From: CAZCBJ01 sp964496705
GTDB taxonomy: Bacteria; Chloroflexota; Anaerolineae; Anaerolineales; Anaerolineaceae
Assembly (NCBI GenBank): GCA_964496705.1
Contig: CAZCBJ010000136.1
Coordinates: 1-10,355, forward strand
Length of the DNA stretch: 10,355 nt
Direction of reading: 5' to 3'
Part shown: in pieces, positions 1 through 6,428 of the stretch
Numbering within the stretch: the first letter of the stretch is position 1
How the letters are laid out: every line of letters starts with the position of its first letter
Translations under genes and position numbers: made by a program
The notes under the pieces: generated by a model
Told to the model about the DNA's origin: nothing
The model's database searches: none
What the model saw: the letters and a program-made list of their open reading frames with translations, nothing else

Positions 1-19
1 AATCACCTGCCCTGTGAAT

Positions 20-44
20 CCCTGAGCCGCGCAGCGGCGAAGGG
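20..44. repeat. REP-like extragenic palindrome
   Basis: Imperfect palindrome in front of the first gene: outer arms CCCT (20-23) and AGGG (41-44), inner arms GCCGC (26-30) and GCGGC (34-38) around a GCA loop. The CCCTGAGC...GAAGGG layout is one I know from widespread bacterial intergenic palindromes. Only one copy is in this window, so the repeat status rests on that recollection. Confidence 0.45.
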
Positions 45-110
45 TCTCGATCCACCCGGCAGTCCCTTGTACGGCTGCAGGACCCCGCAGACTTGACGGT
101 CAGAAACGGT

Positions 111-116
111 TATAAT
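111..116 (+). promoter_or_regulatory. -10 box upstream of the molybdoenzyme gene
   Basis: A perfect TATAAT hexamer ends 21 nt before the ATG at 138; a start site near 123 would leave a short leader carrying the AGGAG ribosome site at 124-128. No good -35 lies at 16-18 nt. TTGACG at 93-98 is only 12 nt away, too close for a standard sigma-70 promoter, so the -35 is either weak or absent. Confidence 0.4.
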
Positions 117-137
117 TTGCGCCAGGAGACCGATGCC

Positions 138-770
138 ATGTTCGACAGCATTTACCGCCGCAAAGAAGATGAAAACCGTTCTGAGGGACGCTTGCCGCCC
201 GGCCAAGCCTACACCCAACGTTTCCCCGTGCTGCACTACGGACCCGTGCCCACCTTCAATGCCGCGGTGTGGGATTTCACCATTTTGGGCGAGGTCGAGC
301 AGACCGTGCGCCTGACCTGGGACCAGTTCTGCGAGCTGCCGCGCACTCGCCTGGTGATGGACATTCATTGCGTTACACGGTGGTCGAAATTTGACACGGC
401 CTGGGAGGGGGTGACGCTGAAAACATTGCAGGAACAGGGCTTGCTCAAACTGAAGCCCGGCGCGAAATTTGTGCTGCAGCACGCCGAATACGGATTCACT
501 GCCAACCTGCCGCTGTCGGTGGCGCTGCAGGAGAATTTTCTATTGGCGACCCATTACGACGGTCAGCCGCTGACCCCCGAACACGGCTACCCGCTGCGCG
601 GCGTGGTCGGCGCCATCCCGGGGCGCGCGGACCTGATGGTGCCGTATTTTTGGAAGGGCGCCAAGTGGTTGCGCGGGCTGGAATTCATGACCCATGATCA
701 ACTCGGCTTCTGGGAGCAGGCCGGTTATCACAATAACGCCGACGTGTGGACTGAAGAGCGCTTCACTTAA
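138..770 (+). CDS. Sulfite-oxidase-like molybdopterin-dependent oxidoreductase
   Basis: A 210-residue protein of the sulfite oxidase/YedY molybdopterin fold (Oxidored_molyb). Seen: an N-terminal RLPPGQ segment (18-23), then the core with DIHCVTRWS (75-83), whose Cys78 is in the position of the cysteine that ligates molybdenum in this superfamily, followed by WEGV (89-92) and a C-terminal GAKWLRGLEF segment. There is no Tat or Sec signal peptide and no C-terminal dimerisation domain, so this is the short soluble form, probably cytoplasmic. The substrate cannot be deduced. The start at ATG 138 is chosen because AGGAG (124-128) lies 9 nt upstream; an in-frame TTG at 93 would overlap the -10 box. 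No haem or membrane partner gene is adjacent; a terminator follows at once, so it is probably monocistronic. Confidence 0.9.
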   Translation: MFDSIYRRKEDENRSEGRLPPGQAYTQRFPVLHYGPVPTFNAAVWDFTILGEVEQTVRLTWDQFCELPRTRLVMDIHCVTRWSKFDTAWEGVTLKTLQEQGLLKLKPGAKFVLQHAEYGFTANLPLSVALQENFLLATHYDGQPLTPEHGYPLRGVVGAIPGRADLMVPYFWKGAKWLRGLEFMTHDQLGFWEQAGYHNNADVWTEERFT

Positions 771-782
771 TGAATCTGTAAG

Positions 783-822
783 CCCGTTTGGCCTTGTGTT
801 GCTTGCCAAGCGGGTCTCTTTT
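783..822 (+). terminator. Rho-independent terminator after the molybdoenzyme gene
   Basis: Ten-base-pair stem: 783-792 (CCCGTTTGGC) pairs with 805-814 (GCCAAGCGGG), with a single G.U at 787/810, a 12-nt loop and a pyrimidine tract TCTCTTTT at 815-822. It starts 12 nt after the TAA stop. The 3' arm overlaps the -35 box of the next gene's promoter. Confidence 0.75.
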
Positions 823-831
823 CACTACAAT
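803..831 (+). promoter_or_regulatory. Sigma-70-type promoter giving a leaderless response-regulator mRNA
   Basis: TTGCCA (803-808), a spacer of exactly 17 nt, then TACAAT (826-831). Seven nucleotides after the -10 box is 838, the A of the ATG. No purine-rich ribosome site exists in front of that ATG, which fits leaderless initiation. A second TATAAT at 831-836 is present but has no -35 at the right distance and would place the start inside the gene. Confidence 0.6.
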
Positions 832-837
832 ATAATC

Positions 838-1473
838 ATGACAATCCCTTACGGACCCATCCTGGTAGTGGAGGACGTGCCCAACGTCCTGGAATTATTG
901 GAAGTTACCCTGCGTTTCAAGGGTTATCCGGTGGTTACGGCGCGCAACGGACAGGAAGCGCTGGAGAAGGTTGCCCTCGAACGTCCGGCGCTGGTCATCA
1001 CGGATATCCTCATGCCCAAAATGGACGGCTATGCCCTGGTGCATGCGCTGCGCAAGGATCCGCAGACCGGCCAGATCCCGGTCATCTTCGTTTCGGCGAC
1101 TTACATCACTCCTGAAGACCGCAAGTTTGCCCTCAACCTGGGCGGCGTGCGCTTCGTCGAGAAGCCGATTGACGCCGAGGATTTTCTGCTGACTGTTGCC
1201 GAGGTGTTAACCGGCGGGACGCCCACCACGCCGCGCCCGATGACCGATGCCGATTTCTACAACGGCTACCACGACCGGCTGGAGAACAAACTGCGCCACA
1301 AGAACACGCAGATTGCGCGCACTGAGCGCCTGCTGGCCAGCCTGCCCGAGGAACAAAAACCGGCCTTCGATGCGCTGCTGCTCCAGGCCATTCACGACCG
1401 CGATGATATCCAATCCGAGCTGGAACAGCTTACCCGCATCATCAACGAGCTCAACCTGCCCAAGCGGCGCTGA
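838..1473 (+). CDS. Response regulator, receiver domain with helical C-terminal extension
   Basis: A 211-residue two-component receiver. Seen: acidic pocket E12-D13, phosphoacceptor D56 in TDILMPKMDG, S86 at the Thr/Ser switch position and K109 in VEKP. Residues ~1-125 complete a CheY-like fold. Residues ~134-211 have no recognisable DNA-binding, cyclase or methylesterase domain; they are charged, Leu-rich and look like two or three long helices or a coiled coil (LENKLRHKN, QSELEQLTRIINELN). It may therefore act through protein contacts or dimerisation, which is inference. No histidine kinase is nearby, so it is an orphan here. The start is ATG 838; the longer frame from 694 runs through the previous gene and the terminator. 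No ribosome site precedes it, consistent with a leaderless transcript. Confidence 0.88.
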   Translation: MTIPYGPILVVEDVPNVLELLEVTLRFKGYPVVTARNGQEALEKVALERPALVITDILMPKMDGYALVHALRKDPQTGQIPVIFVSATYITPEDRKFALNLGGVRFVEKPIDAEDFLLTVAEVLTGGTPTTPRPMTDADFYNGYHDRLENKLRHKNTQIARTERLLASLPEEQKPAFDALLLQAIHDRDDIQSELEQLTRIINELNLPKRR

Positions 1474-1514
1474 GATAAGCGTTGAGGCGGCGGGATATCC
1501 AGTTGGCAGAAACA

Positions 1515-1543
1515 TTGGCAAATTTCGCAGACCGGCGCAAAAT
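1515..1543 (+). promoter_or_regulatory. Candidate promoter of the inositol-monophosphatase gene
   Basis: TTGGCA (1515-1520), a 17-nt spacer and CAAAAT (1538-1543) give a fair sigma-70 match in the 126-nt gap before the phosphatase. A second TTGGCA at 1503-1508 makes a 12-bp-spaced direct repeat, which could be an activator site or chance. Confidence 0.35.
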
Positions 1544-1599
1544 CCGTTGCGACCTGGGGTGTCTGTGATTGAGCTTTTCAGGATGGATCATTCAACGCT

Positions 1600-2382
1600 A
1601 TGCAACCTGCATTGAATTTTGTGATTGAACTCGCCAGAGGCGCGGGCGAGATCGTACGCCGCGGTTACGGGCAGCAGCATGACATCCAGTACAAGAGCGC
1701 CATCGACCTGGTCACCGAGGTGGATCACCAGTCGGAAGCCTACCTGGTTGAAGCCATCCGCCGCGCGCACCCCGATCACAGCCTGATCACCGAGGAGGCT
1801 GGCATCCTGGCGGGACAGGTCCGCTGCCGCTGGTATGTTGACCCGCTGGACGGCACGGTCAATTACTCGCACGGCATGCCCTTTTTCTGCGTCTCGGTCG
1901 CCTATGCTGAGGACGGGCTGGTGCGGCTGGCCGCGATCCATGATCCATTGCGCGATGAATGTTTCAGCGCTGAGCGGGGTAAGGGCGCCTGGCTGAATGG
2001 CGCGCCCATCCATGTCTCCGCTTCCGCCGACCTGGCTCACAGCCTGCTGGTGACTGGCTTCCCCTACGACATGTGGGAGAGCGAGGCCAACAATCTGGAC
2101 AACTTCATCCGCTTCAGCCGCCGCAGTCAGGCGGTGCGCCGCCTGGGTTCGGCTGCGCTGGATCTGTGCTACGTTGCGGCTGGACGATTGGACGGCTACT
2201 GGGAGATCAAAATCAAGGCCTGGGATATTGCCGCGGGCGCCCTGATCGTGGAGGAGGCCGGCGGGCGGGTGACCAAGCTGGACGGCAGCTCCGACTACAT
2301 GACCCCGCCCTTCGATATTCTGGCGGCCAATCCGTATATTCACGGCGAAATGCTCAAGGGCTTTCAAGAGCCAGCTTCTTGA
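1600..2382 (+). CDS. suhB: Inositol-1-monophosphatase family protein
   Basis: A 260-residue Mg2+-dependent phosphatase of the IMPase/SuhB family, close to the usual family length. Seen: metal-binding E65-E66 (ITEEAG), motif A D81-P-L-D84-G-T86 with N88, and motif B WDIAAGALIVEEAGG with W208 and D209. All catalytic acidic residues are present, so it should hydrolyse myo-inositol 1-phosphate or related sugar or nucleoside monophosphates; the family is promiscuous and the exact substrate is unknown. It is a soluble cytoplasmic enzyme. The start ATG 1600 fits the family N-terminus, but the ribosome site is poor: AGGA at 1580-1583 is 16 nt away. It stands alone between the response regulator and the decayed element; only a weak AGCC/GGCT hairpin with TTTT follows it. 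Confidence 0.93.
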   Translation: MQPALNFVIELARGAGEIVRRGYGQQHDIQYKSAIDLVTEVDHQSEAYLVEAIRRAHPDHSLITEEAGILAGQVRCRWYVDPLDGTVNYSHGMPFFCVSVAYAEDGLVRLAAIHDPLRDECFSAERGKGAWLNGAPIHVSASADLAHSLLVTGFPYDMWESEANNLDNFIRFSRRSQAVRRLGSAALDLCYVAAGRLDGYWEIKIKAWDIAAGALIVEEAGGRVTKLDGSSDYMTPPFDILAANPYIHGEMLKGFQEPAS

Positions 2383-2450
2383 TTGGGCTTTTGCGGTTAA
2401 AATGGGGGTATGTTCATGCCCACTTTGTGGCAAGTGTTGTGGTAGGGAGT

Positions 2451-2632
2451 AGAGGATCACGAATTTAACGAATAGACGAATTTATGCTGGGTAAGTAAAT
2501 TTGCATAATGAACTTATCTCCGGAAATAAAGCAAAAAATTATCTATCCCGAGCTATCGTTTCAGGTGATGAAGATTGCTTTTGATATCCATGACACGCTA
2601 TATTCGTTTATTCGAGTCATTCGTGATCTTCT
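2451..2632. mobile_element. Decayed MITE-like element with 31-nt inverted arms
   Basis: Left arm 2451-2481 and right arm 2602-2632 are inverted copies agreeing at 26 of 31 positions by hand count; the outermost shared block contains GATCACGAAT / ATTCGTGATC. Between them lie 120 nt, including the start of a GxxExxY gene. The stretch is much richer in A+T than the genes on either side. No target duplication or transposase is visible. It may be a deletion remnant of an insertion or a non-autonomous element; the arms themselves are built from ACGAAT-like words. Confidence 0.5.
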
Positions 2633-2651
2633 TATTTTAATTTTGGAGTAG
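2508..2651 (+). pseudogene. Truncated GxxExxY-family protein (N-terminal fragment)
   Basis: A 47-codon frame from ATG 2508 to TAG 2649-2651. Residues ~10-31 (KIIYPELSFQVMKIAFDIH then DTL) match the typical N-terminus of GxxExxY proteins (PDDEXK_3, about 120-130 residues) as I remember it: KIIYPELSY..MG..FEVHN.LG. The homology stops just before the GxxExxY signature. The remaining ~16 residues (from the right inverted arm onward) are unrelated and hydrophobic. The fragment thus lacks the nuclease-like core and is most likely a remnant. It uses codons (ATA, TTA, AAA) unlike its GC-rich neighbours. Its stop lies 3 nt before the dehydrogenase ATG, so it could serve as a leader ORF if translated. 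Confidence 0.6.
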
Positions 2652-2654
2652 ATA

Positions 2655-3668
2655 ATGAAAGTACTGCGTTTGCACGCTCCGCGCGATCTGCGCCTGCATG
2701 AAGAAGCGCTGCCCGTTCACGCTCCCGGCGAAGCCCTGGTGCGGCTGAGCGCCGTGGCGGTGTGCGGTTCGGACCTGCACTGGTTCGCCGAGGGGGGCAT
2801 CGGCACCGCCCACCTGGAGGAAGGCAGGCCGGTGTTGTTGGGACATGAGATGGCCGGGGTGGTGGCCAGCGGGCCGCGCAAAGGCCAGCGCGTGGCCATT
2901 GACCCGGCGATCAATTGCGGCGAGTGCGAGTTCTGCCTGGAGGGCAATCCCAACTTCTGCAGCGCGCTGAAGTTCGCCGGGGACGGACATTTTGACGGCG
3001 GCTACTGTGAATACGTCACCTGGCCGGAGCGCTGCCTGTTCCCGCTGCCGGATGTGCTCAGCGCGGCCGAGGGCGCGCTGCTTGAGCCGCTGGGTATCGC
3101 GCTGCACAGCGTCGACCTGGGTCATCTGCGCGCGGGCATGCGCGTGGGGGTGTTCGGCTGTGGGCCGATTGGGTTGATGATTGTCCAGTTGGCGCGGCTG
3201 AGCGGCGCGGTGCAGATCATCGCCACCGACCGCCTGACCCACCGCGCCGAAGCCGCCCGCCGCCTGGGCGCGAGCGACGTGCTGCTCTCGGATCACGGGC
3301 GCGAGAACGAGGCGGTGTGGCAGGCCGCTGGCAAACGCGGGGTGGACGTGGCCTTTGAGGTGGCGGGTGAGAACGACGCGGTGGAAACCGCCGTGGCGGC
3401 GACCAAACACGGCGGCAAAGTCATCCTGGTGGGCATTCCCGCCGATGACCGCACCACCTTCACCGCCTCCACGGCGCGGCGCAAGGGGCTGACCCTCAAG
3501 TTGGTGCGGCGGATGAAGAACACTTACCCGCGCGCGCTGGCGCTGGTGGAGAAAGGGTTGGTGGAGCTGGGCTCGCTGGTCACCAGCCGCTATCCGCTGG
3601 AACAGGCTGCGCAGGCCTTTGCCGAGGCCGAAACCCGCGAGGGCATCAAAGTGGTGGTGGAAATATGA
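2655..3668 (+). CDS. Zinc-dependent medium-chain dehydrogenase, polyol/sorbitol type
   Basis: A 337-residue medium-chain dehydrogenase, NAD-linked alcohol or polyol oxidation. Seen: catalytic zinc ligands C37 (VCGSD), H64-E65 (GHE) and E144 (LLEPLG); a complete structural zinc lobe C88, C91, C94, C102; Rossmann motif G168-C-G-P-I-G173; and D192 at the end of the second strand, which favours NAD over NADP. Length and layout match the sorbitol/threonine dehydrogenase group. The start ATG 2655 is preceded by GGAG (2645-2648) at 6 nt. The last bases overlap the next gene by ATGA, implying translational coupling with the SrlD-like SDR and thus a role in sugar-alcohol interconversion. Substrate specificity is not readable from sequence. 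Confidence 0.9.
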   Translation: MKVLRLHAPRDLRLHEEALPVHAPGEALVRLSAVAVCGSDLHWFAEGGIGTAHLEEGRPVLLGHEMAGVVASGPRKGQRVAIDPAINCGECEFCLEGNPNFCSALKFAGDGHFDGGYCEYVTWPERCLFPLPDVLSAAEGALLEPLGIALHSVDLGHLRAGMRVGVFGCGPIGLMIVQLARLSGAVQIIATDRLTHRAEAARRLGASDVLLSDHGRENEAVWQAAGKRGVDVAFEVAGENDAVETAVAATKHGGKVILVGIPADDRTTFTASTARRKGLTLKLVRRMKNTYPRALALVEKGLVELGSLVTSRYPLEQAAQAFAEAETREGIKVVVEI

Positions 3669-4462
3669 ACGTGCTGACCGATCGAATTGCCATCGTCACC
3701 GGCGGCGCTCAGGGGCTGGGGCGCGCCATCTGCCTGCGCCTGGCGCAGGAGGGCTGCCACGTGGTGGTGGCTGACATCAACCTGGAAAAAGCCGCGGAGA
3801 CCGCCCGGCTGGTGGAGGCTGAGACTGGGCAGCGCAGCCTGGGTGTGCAGGTGGACGTGACCGACGAAACCCAGGTGGAGGGGCTGGTGGAGCGCACCGT
3901 GCAGGCGTTTGGGCAGTTGGATATCATGGTGGCCAACGCCGGCATCCTGATCGCCGAGGAGATCAGCCAGTTTCCCGCCGAAAAATGGAAAGCGGTGCTG
4001 ATGGTCAACCTGTTTGGCTACTTCCTGTGCGCCAAGCACGCCGCGCGGGTGATGAAGCCGCAGCGCAGAGGGGTGATCATCGAGATCAACTCCAAATCGG
4101 GCAAGAAGGGCAGCTATAAGAATTCGGCTTACGCCGCCTCCAAGTTCGGCGGAATCGGGCTGACCCAATCCATCGCGCTCGACCTGGCTGAGGACGGCAT
4201 CCGCGTCAACGCGGTTTGCCCGGGCAACCTGCTCGACTCGCCGCTGTGGAACGATGGCCCCAACGCGCTGTTCAAGCAGTATGCGCGCAAATGGGGCATC
4301 AGCGAGGAAGAGGTGCGCCAGAAGTACATTGACCAGGTGCCGATGAAGCGCGGCTGCACCTACGAAGACGTGTGCAACGTGGTCGTGTTTCTCGCCTCCG
4401 ACCAGTCCAGCTACATGACCGGTCAGGCGATCAACGTCACCGGCGGACAGGAGATGCGCTGA
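3665..4462 (+). CDS. srlD: SDR oxidoreductase resembling sorbitol-6-phosphate 2-dehydrogenase
   Basis: A 265-residue classical short-chain dehydrogenase. Seen: TGGAQGLG nucleotide motif (12-19), D37 after strand 2 (NAD preference), NAG (91-93), N115, S143, Y156 and K160 (YAASK). Compared from memory with E. coli SrlD it shares long blocks: INSKSGK.GS..NS.Y (141-156), KFGG.GLTQS.ALDLAE, GNLL.SP, YID.VP.KRGC.Y.DV and TGQ.INVTGGQ.M. That is beyond generic SDR similarity and supports a sorbitol/glucitol-6-phosphate or related polyol dehydrogenase. No PTS, transporter or kinase gene is beside it, so whether the substrate is phosphorylated is open. ATG 3665 overlaps the TGA of the upstream zinc dehydrogenase; the antiporter follows after 7 nt. 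Confidence 0.85.
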   Translation: MNVLTDRIAIVTGGAQGLGRAICLRLAQEGCHVVVADINLEKAAETARLVEAETGQRSLGVQVDVTDETQVEGLVERTVQAFGQLDIMVANAGILIAEEISQFPAEKWKAVLMVNLFGYFLCAKHAARVMKPQRRGVIIEINSKSGKKGSYKNSAYAASKFGGIGLTQSIALDLAEDGIRVNAVCPGNLLDSPLWNDGPNALFKQYARKWGISEEEVRQKYIDQVPMKRGCTYEDVCNVVVFLASDQSSYMTGQAINVTGGQEMR

Positions 4463-4469
4463 GGTTCTT

Positions 4470-6428
4470 GTGATTCAAGCATTGCGCGAGCCGGTTGCCA
4501 TTTTCCTGACCATCATGGCGGTGGTGTTGATCACCCCGATGCTCTCGGAGCGGGTGCGTTTGCCTGGGATCGTCGGTATCATCCTGGGCGGAATGCTGGT
4601 GGGACCATACGTGCTCAACCTGCTCAGTCCGGAGAGCGGGATTGAGTTCCTGGCGACCATCGGGCTGGTGTACCTGATGTTCACCGCCGGATTGGAAGTG
4701 GACATTCGCCAGTTCACCCGCGTGCGCGGGCGGGCAGCCATCTTCGGGCTGCTGACCTACTTCACACCTCAGATCATGGGCACCGCCCTGGGGCGGCTGC
4801 TGGGGCTGGATTGGCTGGGGGCAGTGCTGCTGGGCTCGGCTTTTTCCTCGCATACGCTGATCGCCTTCCCCATTCTCAGCCGCCTGGGAGTGGTGCGCAA
4901 TGAGGCGGTGTCGGTGACGGTCGGCGCGACGGTGATGACCGATATCGGCGCGTTTGTGGTGCTGGCGGCGGTGTTGGGTTTGCGCCAGGGCAACCTGGAG
5001 TTGGGTTATTTCATCCGCCTGGGCGTCATGCTGGTCATTTACACCCTGTTGATCCTATATGGGCTGCCGCGGCTGGGAAAATTCATTTTCCACCGTCTGA
5101 AAGGCCGCGCGGTGGAATTCCAGTTTGTGCTGTTGATCCTTTTCATCAGCGCTTTATTGGCTGAATTGATCGGTGTGCATGAGGTGGTGGGCGCGTTCCT
5201 GGCCGGGTTGGCGGTCAACACCACGCTCCCGCGGCGCAGTCCGGTGGTGGGGCACGTGCTATTTCTGGGCGAGTCCTTTTTCATCCCGGTCTTTTTGCTT
5301 TACAGCGGAATGATCACCAACCCGATGGTTTTTCTGAAGAGCGGCGCGGTCATCCTGGTGGCGCTGGCGGTGACCTGCGTGGCTTATGTCTCCAAGTTGG
5401 TGGCTGCCTGGATCACCGCGCGTATCTTCCGCTATACCCGCAGCGAGTTCTGGGTGGCTTACGGGCTGTCGCACGCCCAGGCGGCGGTGACCATCCCCAC
5501 CCTGGTGATTGGCCTGCAGCAGGGTTTATTCAATGAGACGCTGTTCAACTCGGCGATCATGATGATTTTGCTGACATCCATCACTTCGCCGCTGTTGGTG
5601 CAAAAATTTGCCAGGAAGCTCTCGGCTGAAGAGCCGCAACCGGAAGCATCGCCGTTTTTCCGGCGCATCCTGGTGCCGATCATCAATCCGCAGAACCAGG
5701 AAAACCGCCTGGTGTTAGCCTCCATCCTGGCTCGCGCTCACGGCGGGACGATTCTGGCGGTGCACGTCAGCCCGGAGGTGGATGGACGTGTGCGCGAGCC
5801 GGCGCCGCGAGAGCCGCTGGAGCATATCCCGGACATCCTCGGCGATCCAGAAACCAATCTGCAGCTCATCCCGCGGGTGGACCATTCAGCCGCCCAGGGG
5901 ATCATCCACACGGCGATGGAGAATAACGCCTCGGTGATCCTGATGGGCTGGCGCGGCAGATCCACCATTCGCAGCAGCATTATGGGCGCCGTGTTGGACG
6001 AGGTGATCTGGGGCACGGATATCCCGGTGATGGTTGGTCGGCTCAATGCGCCGATCAACGGCACCCAGCAGGTGGTGCTGCTGCTGCCTTCCGAAAGCCT
6101 GAGCCAGATTGTCGCCCGCCGCGCGCTGGACATGGTGACGACGGTCACCACGGCGTTGAACGCGCCGCTGCTGGTTTTGAGCGATGGAGAATATCACCAC
6201 AAAATCGAACAGATGCTGGCGGGGGGCAGCCTGCCGCAAGGCTACCGCATCGAAGCGCTGGGCAGCAACCCGATGAAGACGCTGCAGCAGCAGACCAGCG
6301 ATCAGGACATGATCGTCATCCCCAGCGTGGGCTCACGCAAGCGCTTCCTCTCCAGCCTGGGCAACCTGCCCGAACGGGTGGCGGCTGAGACCTCCTGCAA
6401 CCTGGTGATCTTGCATTACCGCTTCTAA
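4470..6428 (+). CDS. CPA2-type cation:proton antiporter with tandem universal-stress domains
   Basis: A 652-residue inner-membrane protein. Residues ~1-385 are a Na+/H+ exchanger domain with roughly a dozen hydrophobic segments, including LPGIVGIILGGMLVGP, FTAGLEVD (71-78), SSHTLIAFPILSRLG and VMTDIGAF with D158 at the likely ion-binding position. The soluble tail holds a first USP domain (~397-525) with G493-x2-G496-x9-G506, the nucleotide-binding pattern but followed by Ala rather than Ser/Thr, and a second, more degenerate USP-like domain (~531-652) without that motif. The tail probably regulates transport, by nucleotide binding or conformational control (inference). GTG 4470 is supported by GAGG (4461-4464) at 5 nt, inside the end of the srlD-like gene, so it is likely co-transcribed. 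Its TAA overlaps the TAG of the convergent gene. Confidence 0.9.
   Translation: MIQALREPVAIFLTIMAVVLITPMLSERVRLPGIVGIILGGMLVGPYVLNLLSPESGIEFLATIGLVYLMFTAGLEVDIRQFTRVRGRAAIFGLLTYFTPQIMGTALGRLLGLDWLGAVLLGSAFSSHTLIAFPILSRLGVVRNEAVSVTVGATVMTDIGAFVVLAAVLGLRQGNLELGYFIRLGVMLVIYTLLILYGLPRLGKFIFHRLKGRAVEFQFVLLILFISALLAELIGVHEVVGAFLAGLAVNTTLPRRSPVVGHVLFLGESFFIPVFLLYSGMITNPMVFLKSGAVILVALAVTCVAYVSKLVAAWITARIFRYTRSEFWVAYGLSHAQAAVTIPTLVIGLQQGLFNETLFNSAIMMILLTSITSPLLVQKFARKLSAEEPQPEASPFFRRILVPIINPQNQENRLVLASILARAHGGTILAVHVSPEVDGRVREPAPREPLEHIPDILGDPETNLQLIPRVDHSAAQGIIHTAMENNASVILMGWRGRSTIRSSIMGAVLDEVIWGTDIPVMVGRLNAPINGTQQVVLLLPSESLSQIVARRALDMVTTVTTALNAPLLVLSDGEYHHKIEQMLAGGSLPQGYRIEALGSNPMKTLQQQTSDQDMIVIPSVGSRKRFLSSLGNLPERVAAETSCNLVILHYRF

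Noticed and set aside
1..96. Open plus-strand frame from the left edge to TGA 94-96, possibly the tail of an upstream gene
   Set aside because: It runs through the REP-like palindrome, and its translation looks like repeat readthrough rather than a protein end.
93..116. TTGACG (93-98) and TATAAT (111-116) as a classical promoter
   Set aside because: The spacer is 12 nt, far from 17, so only the -10 box is kept.
3..482. Minus-strand 159-codon frame opposite the molybdoenzyme
   Set aside because: It covers the plus-strand gene with an intact cofactor motif and shows no domain of its own; a shadow of GC-rich coding DNA.
831..836. TATAAT at 831-836 as the main -10 of the response regulator
   Set aside because: No -35 at a suitable distance and the start would fall inside the coding sequence; TACAAT at 826-831 fits better.
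2369..2394. AGCC/GGCT hairpin followed by TTTT after suhB as a terminator
   Set aside because: Only four sure base pairs and a 4-T run; too weak to annotate.
1588..2460. 290-codon minus-strand frame over suhB
   Set aside because: Antisense shadow; suhB on the plus strand has all catalytic motifs.
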